Position numbers and translations under genes: made by a program. A stretch of DNA of 64,000 bases from UBA1413 sp037447215 (GTDB taxonomy: Bacteria; Bacteroidota; Bacteroidia; Bacteroidales; Prolixibacteraceae): the NCBI GenBank assembly GCA_037447215.1, contig JBBIHB010000013.1, forward strand, positions 13,546 to 77,545. The letters run 5' to 3'. The notes below the pieces were generated by a model. The model saw only the letters and a list, made by a program, of their open reading frames with translations, was not told the origin of the DNA and did no database searches. Shown in pieces: positions 9,712 through 18,104 of this stretch (its first letter is position 1; every line of letters begins with the position of its first letter).

Positions 9712-10968
9712 ATGGGAATGGATCGTGTAATTGAAAAGGAAAAAGGCTTGAGGCCGAAACACCTGGTATGGATAGGTGGAGGGATTTTACTGATATTCGT
9801 TGTTTGGAAACTGGCTACTTCCGATTATTCGTCAGTGTACCGGGCCGAAAAAGAAAAGCTCACCATCAGTGAAACCAGCGAAGGATGGTTCAACGATTAT
9901 ATAACTGTAATCGGGCAGGTGGAACCTATTACCATTATATACCTCGATGCGATAGAAGGTGGCCGGGTTGAAGAACGCCTTATCGAAGAAGGTACTTTGG
10001 TTAACGAGGGGGATATTATCCTGCGGCTTGAGAACCGGCAGTTGTACCAGACAATAATGAACAGCGAAGCAGCTTTGGCCGAAAAGGAGAATTACCTGCG
10101 CAATACCCGCATCAGTTTTGAAACAGAGCTGATACAGTCAAAACGGAATATTCTCGACAATGAACACCGGCTCAACAGATCGAAACGGACATACGAGCAG
10201 TATGATCAATTGATGAAAGAAGACTTGATTGCCAGGGAGGACTTCCTTCAGGCCAAAGAAAATTACGAATACGAAGTAAGCCTACTTGAAATCAACAAGC
10301 TTAAAGCCCGCAACGATTCACTGATTAGGATCACCTCAATGCTTACACTGGAAAACGACCTTGCCAAAATGCGCGAAATGTTCCACCTTGTGCGTGAGCG
10401 ATTAGACCACCTGAATGTGCGTGCTCCAGTTGACGGACAATTGGGGATGCTGGATGCAGAAGTCGGACAATCAATCGGACAAGGGCAACGTATTGGCCAA
10501 ATCAACGTGCTGACAAATTTTAAAGTAGTGGCCCAGATCGATGAGCATTATATCGACCGTGTACGCCGCGACCTCACCGCCACCTTCGACAGGAGTGGTA
10601 CAGGCTACGGGTTATCGGTTCGTAAGGTTTATCCCGAAGTGCGAAATGGCCAGTTTAAGATCGATCTGGTTTTTGAAGGCGACAAACCGGATAACATACG
10701 TACCGGACAAACCTACCATATCCGACTCGAACTCGGACAACCTGAAAAGGCAATCCTATTGCCAAGGGGAAGCTTCTTCCAAAGTACAGGAGGCCAGTGG
10801 GTGTTTGTTCTCGACAATGACGGCGTTACAGCCACCAAACGTCCTATCCGTATCGGCAAACAAAATCCGCAATATTACGAAGTACTCGAAGGCCTCAAAC
10901 CGGGGGAAAAGGTTATTACATCGGGGTACGAAATGTTTGGCGCAAACACGAAAATTCAGTTGAAATGA
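9712..10968 (+). CDS. HlyD/MacA-type periplasmic adaptor (membrane fusion) protein
   Basis: The start was chosen at the ATG at 9712 (MGMDRVIEKEKG); a longer frame exists but puts a Pro-rich non-signal segment ahead of the membrane anchor. There is one membrane helix near residues 20-36, then a split lipoyl-like half motif (GGRVEERLIEEGTLVNEGD), a long coiled-coil hairpin, the second half motif (VRAPVDGQLGMLDAEVGQS) and a C-terminal beta-barrel/membrane-proximal domain (RTGQTYHIRLE, LKPGEKVITSGYEMF). This is the architecture of adaptors that join MacB/FtsX-type ABC pumps to TolC. It lies 190 bases behind the TolC gene; a decayed gene separates it from the ATPase. Confidence 0.93.
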   Translation: MGMDRVIEKEKGLRPKHLVWIGGGILLIFVVWKLATSDYSSVYRAEKEKLTISETSEGWFNDYITVIGQVEPITIIYLDAIEGGRVEERLIEEGTLVNEGDIILRLENRQLYQTIMNSEAALAEKENYLRNTRISFETELIQSKRNILDNEHRLNRSKRTYEQYDQLMKEDLIAREDFLQAKENYEYEVSLLEINKLKARNDSLIRITSMLTLENDLAKMREMFHLVRERLDHLNVRAPVDGQLGMLDAEVGQSIGQGQRIGQINVLTNFKVVAQIDEHYIDRVRRDLTATFDRSGTGYGLSVRKVYPEVRNGQFKIDLVFEGDKPDNIRTGQTYHIRLELGQPEKAILLPRGSFFQSTGGQWVFVLDNDGVTATKRPIRIGKQNPQYYEVLEGLKPGEKVITSGYEMFGANTKIQLK

Positions 10969-10973
10969 GCAGA

Positions 10974-11032
10974 GTGAATAGAGCGGAGCGTGGAGAGCGA
11001 AGGGACGAGAGCGGAGAGAGGAGCGCGAAGTA
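10974..11032 (+). repeat. Purine-rich low-complexity tract
   Basis: About 60 bases made almost only of G and A with short GAGCG/GGAGAG units, immediately after the adaptor gene and before the decayed four-helix gene. GC content is much higher than the AT-rich sequence that follows. No hairpin or coding sense was seen. Confidence 0.5.
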
Positions 11033-11091
11033 GTATAAATTGAGTGTTATGTTATAGATAAAAATATTTATTCACAATAAAATAAAATATT

Positions 11092-11471
11092 ATGAATCAG
11101 GGAAATAACAGAAAAGTGCATTTCAGGTTTCAGGATTTGGAGATATGGAAAATTGCTTTCAGGATTGCAAATGAATTGTATGATATTGCTGATATGCTGG
11201 AAAATAAAAAGCTTTTCAGATTTGCAGAACAATTAAGGGGTGCGGGGCTTTCCATAACCAATAATATTTCTGAAGGTTCAGGTTCATAATGTGATAAAGA
11301 ATTTCAACAGTTTCTGAATTATTCCAGAAGGTCGGTTTTTGAATGTGCCAATGTAGTCCTGACAATATATTTTCGAAACATATTGAGGAATCTGTTAAGG
11401 ATCACCTTCTGGAAAAACTGGACCACCTAAGCCGTAAAATTGTAAATTTTGGCAAAACATTAAAAAAGTAA
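11092..11471 (+). pseudogene. Decayed four-helix bundle protein (23S rRNA IVS-type family)
   Basis: The first 65 codons (FRFQDLEIWKIAFRIANELY, then GAGLSITNNISEGSGS) match the N-terminal three-quarters of the standalone four-helix bundle family related to 23S rRNA intervening-sequence proteins. A TAA at 11287-11289 interrupts it, the same frame continues with CDKEFQQFLNYSRRSVFECANVVLTIY, and then a frameshift near 11370 leads to the true C-terminus (LEKLDHLSRKIVNFGKTLKK) ending at 11471. So one nonsense change and one frameshift have killed the gene. It lies between adaptor and ATPase genes of the efflux operon, in the same orientation, and may have inserted after the operon formed. Confidence 0.85.
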
Positions 11472-11543
11472 TTATTATAAACCAGAATAGTGCAATGAAC
11501 TTAACGCTTATCAATTAGCACTTTGCACTTAGCTAAAAAGAAA

Positions 11544-12242
11544 ATGATCAAAACTGTGAATTTAACCAAAGTGTTCCGCACCGAAGAGATTGAAACCAGT
11601 GCGTTGAACAATGTGAGCCTGCACATACAAAAAGGCGAATTTGTGGCTATAATGGGCCCGTCGGGTTGCGGAAAGTCAACTCTGTTGAATATCGTGGGAC
11701 TGCTCGACAATCCTACAAGTGGCGAATACTATTTCGACGGAGAGGAGGTAGGCAGCTTTAAAGAGCGACACCGTACGCAGTTAAGGAAAGGCAATATCGG
11801 TTTCGTATTTCAGAGCTTTAACCTGATTGATGAACTGAATGTGTTCGAAAATGTGGAACTGCCCCTGATATACCTGAAACTGAAAGCCCGCGAACGACGC
11901 GATATGGTGGAAAAGGTACTTGAACGGATGAAAATCAGCCACCGCCGCAAGCACTTCCCGCAGCAATTGTCGGGCGGACAACAGCAGCGGGTGGCCATTG
12001 CCCGTGCCGTGGTTGCCAACCCTAAACTGATCCTCGCCGATGAGCCAACCGGTAACCTCGACTCCAAAAACGGGCTGGAAGTGATGAACCTGCTCACCGA
12101 ACTCAACCGCGAAGGGACTACCATTGTGATGGTTACCCACTCCCTCCATGATTCAGGTTTTGCCCATCGCATTATCAACCTCTTCGACGGCGAAATCATA
12201 ACGGAAGAAGTACGGAAGCAGATCGGAGATATGTTGTTCTGA
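11544..12242 (+). CDS. ABC transporter ATP-binding protein (LolD/MacB type)
   Basis: The ATG at 11544 (MIKTVNLTKVFRTEEIETSALNNVSL) is the natural start; a TTG seven codons earlier is less likely. A 232-residue ATPase with Walker A GPSGCGKST (38-46), Q-loop FVFQSFNLI, signature LSGGQQQR (142-149), Walker B LILADEP (162-168) and H-loop VTHS. This subclass powers type VII (MacB/FtsX/Lol) mechanotransmission systems rather than substrate transport through the membrane domain. It ends 5 bases before the first permease, so it pairs with it and probably with the second permease. Confidence 0.95.
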   Translation: MIKTVNLTKVFRTEEIETSALNNVSLHIQKGEFVAIMGPSGCGKSTLLNIVGLLDNPTSGEYYFDGEEVGSFKERHRTQLRKGNIGFVFQSFNLIDELNVFENVELPLIYLKLKARERRDMVEKVLERMKISHRRKHFPQQLSGGQQQRVAIARAVVANPKLILADEPTGNLDSKNGLEVMNLLTELNREGTTIVMVTHSLHDSGFAHRIINLFDGEIITEEVRKQIGDMLF

Positions 12243-12247
12243 CCGGC

Positions 12248-14638
12248 ATGCTAATTCATAACCTACTGTTTGCAATACGGCGGCTGATTCATGAGAAGGG
12301 TTATACCTTAATAACTTTGATTGGCCTGGTAACCGGAATTTCGGCGTTCCTGGTCCTGTTTCTCTATGTGACCAACGAAAAAAGCTTCGACCGGCACATA
12401 CCAGATCATGAGAGAATCTACAGGGTACATACCATTCCTGATGGAGGAGAGGAAACACCATGGTCCAGGAGCCTTGGATTTATTGTTCCGGCCTCCGCAG
12501 CCATTCCTGAGGTGGAGAAAGCAACCCTATTTTCACATAGTCCGGAGGGGATGGTAAAAATTGAAGATCAGACCATAACGCTGAAAGATGTGCTGTCGGT
12601 GGATGAACACTTCTTCGCGATGTTTGGCATCAGAATGATTACCGGCGATTACCGGGAAATAGCCAAACCCAATGTGGTATTTATATCCGAAGAAATGGCC
12701 CGGAAATATTTCGGCCAGGAAGATCCGGTTGGAAGAACCCTTGAAATTATTGAACTGCAGTACGACCAGAATCTGGGTCCTTATGAAATCAGGGGTGTTG
12801 TAGAAAGCATCCATCCCAAAACCCATTTCAGGTATGATATGCTGACGTCACAGAAAGGCGCACTGCAGCAGCGTTTTGATTATATCCCTTCAGGACGGCT
12901 TCAATGGACCTACAGTTATGTGAAATTAAGCAAAGGGGCAGATTTAACAGATGTTTCAGGCAAATTCCAGCAGTATTATGATGCCAATCTGAAAGACAAT
13001 ATGGGTTATCCGCCGGTTTATCACCTGACCAGCCTGATGCCCATCACGGATATTCGCCTCAACTCAGCCATGCGGTTTGAGCTACGGGAGAATGCCAGCC
13101 AGGTAAATCTCACCCTGTTTATCGTAATTGCCCTGGTGGTGTTGCTGGTCTCCCTGCTTAATTTTGTCAACCTGACCATAGCCAGGATAATCAGGCACTC
13201 CAGGGAATTCGGGCTCAGGAAATCCATCGGTGCAGGTACGGTTAACCTGACCAGTCAGATTCTGTCTGAAGTTCTGGTAATTACGTTGAAGGCAACTGCA
13301 TCCGCCATAATCCTGATTGAATTGGGAAAATCGGGCCTGAATACTCTTTTTAACATTGAATTTTCAGTATTCTATACAGAGCCAGCCGTTTATCTCAGCA
13401 TCGGCGGAGTCCTTTTCTTCGCGTTAGGGATAACCGCCATATTTGTGGTTTTCCATCTATTCAGAAAAAAAACAGCTGCTGAAATATTATCATCAGCCAG
13501 AAATTTCACCGGAAATCTGATTATGAAGACTTTGTTGGTTATTCAGATAGCCATTGTGATTGGTCTTATTTTCGCAACAATTGTGGTAAACCGGCAGTTA
13601 CACTATATGCTGAATAAACCTCTTGGGTTTGACAAAGAAAACATACTGGTAATCAGACTTAAAGACTTATCTAAAGACAGAACCACTTTCATGAACGAGC
13701 TAAAAAGGTTAAGCCATGTAATTTCAACTGGCTCAACCGTGCAATATTTCGGCAGCCCAAGTCAATCAGGAAAACTGGATGGGTTCGGTCTGGACGGGAA
13801 TGTTGAGTATATACGCTGCGACTATGATTTTGTCAGGACAATGGGCATTGAACTTGCAGAATCATGGATTAATACGGAGCAGGAAATTATCTGGGGATTG
13901 ATCGTGAATAAACATTTTTATTCCCGGATTCTCGAAAAATTTGGTGGTATTGAAGCATTTAAAGCATATCAGAAATCAAAAGATTTTACAGGTGACCTTT
14001 CAGATATGACACTTGCTGGGGTGTCTAATGATTTCAATTTCAGCTCCGCACATGTTCCTGTCGGGAATTTTGCTCTAGTTTTGGGAGACCCCAAAAACAG
14101 CGGCAGGTTTATACATGTCAGGTTAGCTAAAGGCGATATCCGGGAAGCGAAGCAACAGGTAGAAATAGTATATGGAAAACATTATCCTGACCATCCTATG
14201 GACTTTTTCTTTCTGGATGAAGAGATTGCCCGACAATATAAGGCTGAGACAATTTTGCGCAGGGTACTCATTACCTTCTCCCTGATTGGAATGATGATCA
14301 GCATTATTGGCATAAGCGCATTCTCACTTTTCATATCACAACAGAGAACCAAAGAAATCGGCATCCGCAAAGTAACCGGCGCCACCATCGCTGAAGTATT
14401 GCTGCTCCTCAACAAAGACTTTGTGAAATGGGTAGCCATCGCCTTTGTAATTGCCACACCCATAGCCTGGTATGCCATGCATAAATGGCTCGAAAACTTT
14501 GCCTACAAAACCGAACTGAGCTGGTGGATTTTTGCACTGGCCGGGTTGCTGGCATTGGGGATAGCGTTGCTGACGGTTTCTTTCCAATCGTGGAGAGCAG
14601 CAACGAGGAATCCGGTGGAGGCGTTGAGGTATGAATAA
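12248..14638 (+). CDS. FtsX/MacB-type ABC permease (first of a tandem pair)
   Basis: A 796-residue protein with a duplicated MacB_PCD-FtsX arrangement: predicted membrane helices near 19-41, 288-310, 338-360, 382-403, then 428-447 and three more in the last 125 residues, with large periplasmic domains after helices 1 and 5. The C-terminal block KEIGIRKVTGATIAEVLLLL and the end RNPVEALRYE are hallmarks of Bacteroidota permeases of this group. It sits 5 bases after its ATPase. With the adaptor and TolC-like protein it should form an export pump or an envelope stress-relief system. The cargo is unknown. Confidence 0.92.
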   Translation: MLIHNLLFAIRRLIHEKGYTLITLIGLVTGISAFLVLFLYVTNEKSFDRHIPDHERIYRVHTIPDGGEETPWSRSLGFIVPASAAIPEVEKATLFSHSPEGMVKIEDQTITLKDVLSVDEHFFAMFGIRMITGDYREIAKPNVVFISEEMARKYFGQEDPVGRTLEIIELQYDQNLGPYEIRGVVESIHPKTHFRYDMLTSQKGALQQRFDYIPSGRLQWTYSYVKLSKGADLTDVSGKFQQYYDANLKDNMGYPPVYHLTSLMPITDIRLNSAMRFELRENASQVNLTLFIVIALVVLLVSLLNFVNLTIARIIRHSREFGLRKSIGAGTVNLTSQILSEVLVITLKATASAIILIELGKSGLNTLFNIEFSVFYTEPAVYLSIGGVLFFALGITAIFVVFHLFRKKTAAEILSSARNFTGNLIMKTLLVIQIAIVIGLIFATIVVNRQLHYMLNKPLGFDKENILVIRLKDLSKDRTTFMNELKRLSHVISTGSTVQYFGSPSQSGKLDGFGLDGNVEYIRCDYDFVRTMGIELAESWINTEQEIIWGLIVNKHFYSRILEKFGGIEAFKAYQKSKDFTGDLSDMTLAGVSNDFNFSSAHVPVGNFALVLGDPKNSGRFIHVRLAKGDIREAKQQVEIVYGKHYPDHPMDFFFLDEEIARQYKAETILRRVLITFSLIGMMISIIGISAFSLFISQQRTKEIGIRKVTGATIAEVLLLLNKDFVKWVAIAFVIATPIAWYAMHKWLENFAYKTELSWWIFALAGLLALGIALLTVSFQSWRAATRNPVEALRYE

Positions 14639-14700
14639 GGTCTTAATTATGATTTATGGATTATTTGATGACATTGATTTTCTGAAAAAAACTTATGTAA

Positions 14701-15114
14701 ATGGTTGAAAATGTTTATATTAATGAAAAGTACCCCCAGTCTGAATTGACTGGAGAGATTATAAAATGTGCAATTTAAGTGCGTTAACACCTGGGAAATG
14801 GATTCCAGGAAGTTATCTATCAAAGAGCACTGGCAATTGAATTTGCTATTCAGGGTATTGCGTTTGAAAGGGAATTTGAGAAGCCGCTTTTCTACAAAGG
14901 TGAACACGTGGAAACAAGGCGGGTGGATTTCTTTGTTGACGGAAAAGTAATGGTGGAGATCAAAGCGGTCATCCAACTTTAAGATGTACATCTGGCGCAG
15001 GCAAGGAACTATTTGGAAGCTTATAAAATGCAAGTTGGGTTATTAATAAATTTCGGGAGTAGGAGCTTAGATTTCAAGAGAGTCATGAACAAAAAGCATC
15101 AAAGTCCATCATGA
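14701..15114 (+). pseudogene. Decayed GxxExxY family protein
   Basis: One uninterrupted frame reads through from an ATG at 14701 to TGA at 15112-15114, apart from three internal TAA codons. It contains the family motif GFQEVIY (GxxExxY), the PD-(D/E)XK-like core VDFFVDGKVMVEIKAV, and the usual end (LAQARNYLEAYKMQVGLLIN, then FKRVMN). The three TAA codons stand where Glu or Lys is normally found (AI*VR*HLG, IQL*DVHLAQA), each one base from GAA or AAA. There is no frameshift, so inactivation seems recent. It lies between the two FtsX-type permease genes of the efflux operon. Confidence 0.85.
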
Positions 15115-15157
15115 AATCAAATAAATCAAAGTTTAGACATTGGAAATGATAGTTTGC

Positions 15158-15165
15158 TAATTTTG
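15158..15165 (+). promoter_or_regulatory. Possible -7 element before the second permease
   Basis: TAATTTTG matches TAnnTTTG exactly, 32 bases upstream of the second permease start. The gene is separated from the rest of the operon by 558 bases of decayed gene, so it may use its own promoter. No well-spaced -33 box was found. Confidence 0.3.
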
Positions 15166-15196
15166 AAAATACAATAAAACTTAACGTGTTACCATC

Positions 15197-17599
15197 ATGT
15201 TCAAAATCATTCTTATATCAGCGTTCAGGAGTTTAAAAAAATACAGGCAGATGAGCCTGATCAACCTTTTTGGGTTGATTGCCGGACTCACTTCGTTCCT
15301 GTTTTTCATCCACTATGTAGTATATGAGTACTCCTTCGACTCGTTTTTCAGTCAATCGGGAAATATTTACCGTGTAAACTGGGAAGTAACCCGACAGGGG
15401 GAAACCTTATACAAAGGTGCCAAAACACCACGGGGAATGTTTTATGCGGTAAGGGAAGATATCCCTGAAGTTGAAGCTGCAGGTTGTGCTTATTTCGAGA
15501 AATGTCAGGTACTTTATGAAGACACCTATTTTGCCAATCAGGATTTTCTTTGGGTTTCCGAAGATTTCGAAAAGGTTTTCCCTCTCGAAATGATTGATGG
15601 AGTAGCCGATTATTCCCGCCCTCGTACCGGTACCATATCTGAAACGGCCGCAAAAGCTCTCTTCCTTGGCCAGAACCCGGTCGGAAAAATTATGGAGGTA
15701 AACGGAGAGATGCCCATTGAAATCACCGGCGTTTTTAAAGATCTGCCATCGAATACTCACCTTACAGCACAATACTTTGCATCGTTCGAAACATGGGTCG
15801 AAATGGGCGTAATCCGGAACCGGGCCGACTGGCGTTACGGCGGATGGTGGAACTATATCCGATTGAATGAAGGGGCCTCCCCTGAAATGGTTTTGGATAA
15901 GATCAACGGATTCAATGAAAAATATATGGGGTTCCTGGCTAATGATAACCGGATATCGGAATTCAGCCTCCAACCTTTGCGCGATCTTCATTTCATCAGA
16001 GGCATCGAAGGCGAAATGGGTGCCATTACCAACCATTCTTCTCTGGTTAACCTCATCATCATTGCCCTATTCACTCTTTTTATTGCCTGGATTAACTATG
16101 TAAATCTTCTTGCTGCACATAACCAGTCACGAACACATCAGATAAGAATGCGCAAGCTGATTGGAGCTAGCGACTGGCATATATGGCACCAGTCGCTGGC
16201 CGAAAGTACAATTATAAATTTAGCAGCATTGTTCATTTCGTTTGTCATTTATAAAGTGTTTCTGAACCTGTTAGCAAAAATGTTCGGCATCCCTCTTGAC
16301 CAGGCTGTTTTACCCTCTGTTTACATTGTTGTAATTCTTGTAGCTGTGGTGATACTTGGGATTCTGTTCTCAAGTCTTTACTATGGGTTCGACCTTGCCC
16401 GGCTGAGTATCAGGAGTGAAGAAAATAAAGGCAGGGACGGTCATTTTAAAAAGGGATTGGTGGTGGTACAAATGGCGCTATCCATTATTTTTCTCATCAG
16501 CACCTTAATGGTTTATCGTCAGGTAACCTATATGAAAAATAAAGATCTGGGTATCGAACTCGATGGTGTTATAATTCTCACTGGCCCGGCCTCACTGAAT
16601 CCCGATCCCAGGAAACGCCAAAGGTACCAGGCTTTTAAGAATGAGGTTCTGACTTATGCAGGGTTCGAGTCACTTACTTTCAATATGTTTGTACCAGGTA
16701 TTGAACCTTCCAACCTGGGCCATTCAGGCTTTTACAACCCTGAGAAAGGTGCCGATCCCGGCATACTTTTCTACGAAAACAATGCTGACGAAGGGTTTAT
16801 TGAGACTTATCGGGTAAAACTTCTGGCAGGTCGAAATTTCGATAAAGCCACCGAAAGTAATTACAATAAAGTAATTATAAACGAAAGCTCACTAAGGCAA
16901 CTTGGTTTTACTATGCCCGATGAGGCAATTGGTAGCTGGATATACCGTAAAGGAGGCGATACCACCAGGTTGGAAGTAATTGGGGTAGTGGCCGATTTCC
17001 ATAATGAAGGGCTGCAAAAACCAATCTATCCCATCGTGTGGAATAATGGATACCCGCGTGAGTTCGGCTATTTTGCTGTGCGTGTCAATACCAATAATAA
17101 ACAGGAATCGGTCAGGACTCTGAAAACTATCTGGGATCGACATTACAATAAAGATGCTTTTGATTTTGTTTTTGCCGATCATCAATTCAACCTTCAATAT
17201 ACTTCCGAAAACAGGTACAGCAATTTTTACCTCTGGCTGACAATATTGTCCATTTCCATATCAACCATCGGACTTTTTGGCTTGATTTTGTTTTACCTGA
17301 ATAAACGTCAAAAAGAGATTGCGCTAAGAAAAGTAAGCGGAGCAACCGTTACACAGATTATATTCCTTTTAAACCGCGATTTTATCCCATGGCTTGGGAT
17401 TGCATTTCTCATTGCCTGCCCGGTTGCCTGGTATGCCATGAACTACTGGCTGCAGAATTTTGCCTATCGAACCACCATGAGTTGGTGGATATTCCTGACT
17501 GCTGGGCTTGTGGTATTTATTATAGCACTTTTCACGATAAGCTGGCAAAGCTGGAAAGCTGCCACCAGAAATCCGGTGGAATCGCTTCGGTATGAATAA
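15197..17599 (+). CDS. FtsX/MacB-type ABC permease (second of a tandem pair)
   Basis: An 800-residue paralogue of the preceding permease with the same eight-helix, two-domain plan. The C-terminal 95 residues are especially close (KEIALRKVSGATVTQIIFLL, VAWYAMNYWLQNFAYRT, RNPVESLRYE), while the large periplasmic domains have diverged widely. This suggests the two form a heterodimer or serve different clients of the same ATPase. No second ATPase gene is present. It is the last gene of the efflux cluster. Confidence 0.92.
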   Translation: MFKIILISAFRSLKKYRQMSLINLFGLIAGLTSFLFFIHYVVYEYSFDSFFSQSGNIYRVNWEVTRQGETLYKGAKTPRGMFYAVREDIPEVEAAGCAYFEKCQVLYEDTYFANQDFLWVSEDFEKVFPLEMIDGVADYSRPRTGTISETAAKALFLGQNPVGKIMEVNGEMPIEITGVFKDLPSNTHLTAQYFASFETWVEMGVIRNRADWRYGGWWNYIRLNEGASPEMVLDKINGFNEKYMGFLANDNRISEFSLQPLRDLHFIRGIEGEMGAITNHSSLVNLIIIALFTLFIAWINYVNLLAAHNQSRTHQIRMRKLIGASDWHIWHQSLAESTIINLAALFISFVIYKVFLNLLAKMFGIPLDQAVLPSVYIVVILVAVVILGILFSSLYYGFDLARLSIRSEENKGRDGHFKKGLVVVQMALSIIFLISTLMVYRQVTYMKNKDLGIELDGVIILTGPASLNPDPRKRQRYQAFKNEVLTYAGFESLTFNMFVPGIEPSNLGHSGFYNPEKGADPGILFYENNADEGFIETYRVKLLAGRNFDKATESNYNKVIINESSLRQLGFTMPDEAIGSWIYRKGGDTTRLEVIGVVADFHNEGLQKPIYPIVWNNGYPREFGYFAVRVNTNNKQESVRTLKTIWDRHYNKDAFDFVFADHQFNLQYTSENRYSNFYLWLTILSISISTIGLFGLILFYLNKRQKEIALRKVSGATVTQIIFLLNRDFIPWLGIAFLIACPVAWYAMNYWLQNFAYRTTMSWWIFLTAGLVVFIIALFTISWQSWKAATRNPVESLRYE

Positions 17600-17706
17600 T
17601 TGGATATTCATAATCGTAAATGCAGGGATTATTCTCCCCTGCTTATTCATTCAATTTCCAAAATCCGACGTTGACAGACAATTAACCGCTATTCACCGAT
17701 AAAATT

Positions 17707-17736
17707 TTCGCAAGAGGTATTTTATTCGTACTTTGG
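17707..17736 (+). promoter_or_regulatory. Probable promoter of the small basic protein gene
   Basis: TTCG at 17707-17710, an 18-base spacer and TACTTTGG at 17729-17736 (7 of 8 positions of TAnnTTTG). The start would be near 17742, giving a leader of about 18 bases to the ATG at 17760. Confidence 0.4.
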
Positions 17737-17759
17737 TATCAGTTTTTAAATTTATAGCC

Positions 17760-18014
17760 ATGAAAACTATGATTCTTTTCTCTTCGATCTTCTACCTGAT
17801 TGGTTTAACGGTTGGCAGTACCATCGAGAATGTTAAGAATTCCTTGATTCCTTCAAAATCGGTTATTACTGTTCCAGCAAAAAAAATGGAAAAATCGGAA
17901 AAAACTTTTCAAATGAAATCAAAAGAGAGTGAAAGCAAAATCAGGAAAACTGAATCGGAACCGCTAAATAAAAGAAGTTCGGCTACCCTATTGGAGCCAA
18001 AAAAAAGACTATAA
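17760..18014 (+). CDS. Small basic exported hypothetical protein
   Basis: An 84-residue frame starting at the ATG at 17760 (MKTMILFSSIFYLIGLTVGS). It has a signal peptide or membrane anchor of about 20 residues followed by a Lys/Ser/Glu-rich, low-complexity tail (KKMEKSEK, KESESKIRK) that is probably disordered. It is not recognised as any family. A promoter-like sequence precedes it and a hairpin terminator follows, which supports a real monocistronic gene. It could be a processed peptide or lipid-envelope-associated protein; no function is claimed. Confidence 0.6.
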   Translation: MKTMILFSSIFYLIGLTVGSTIENVKNSLIPSKSVITVPAKKMEKSEKTFQMKSKESESKIRKTESEPLNKRSSATLLEPKKRL

Positions 18015-18052
18015 GCCGGGCAAGATGAAATCAGGTCAGTTCAGGATTTAGA

Positions 18053-18081
18053 AACAGGGGCAATTGTTCCTGTTTTTTTTT
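18053..18081 (+). terminator. Rho-independent terminator after the small basic protein gene
   Basis: AACAGGGG, loop CAATTG, TTCCTGTT (with G-T pairs), then a T run of nine. The -33 element of the next gene's promoter lies inside this loop and stem. Confidence 0.75.
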
Positions 18082-18093
18082 GTTTTATATTTG
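18064..18093 (+). promoter_or_regulatory. Promoter of the FRG-domain gene, overlapping the upstream terminator
   Basis: TTG at 18064-18066, a spacer of exactly 19 bases, then a perfect TATATTTG at 18086-18093. Initiation 4-7 bases further on would leave a leader of only a few bases before the ATG at 18105. The -33 box is in the terminator hairpin of the preceding gene. Confidence 0.55.
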
Positions 18094-18104
18094 GAAAAAA
18101 ACCT

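Noticed and set aside
14701..15114. Recoding of TAA as a sense codon
   Set aside because: Other genes in the window end in TAA and have no internal TAA; the three stops are better explained as decay.
15140..15157. Sigma-54-like TGG...TTTGC before the second FtsX permease
   Set aside because: The distance between GG and GC is 12 bases and not 10, and no enhancer palindrome is near; left as chance.
16650..16690. tRNA-like T-arm sequence (GGTTCGAGTC)
   Set aside because: It lies in the coding frame of the FtsX permease and no acceptor or anticodon arm can be built.
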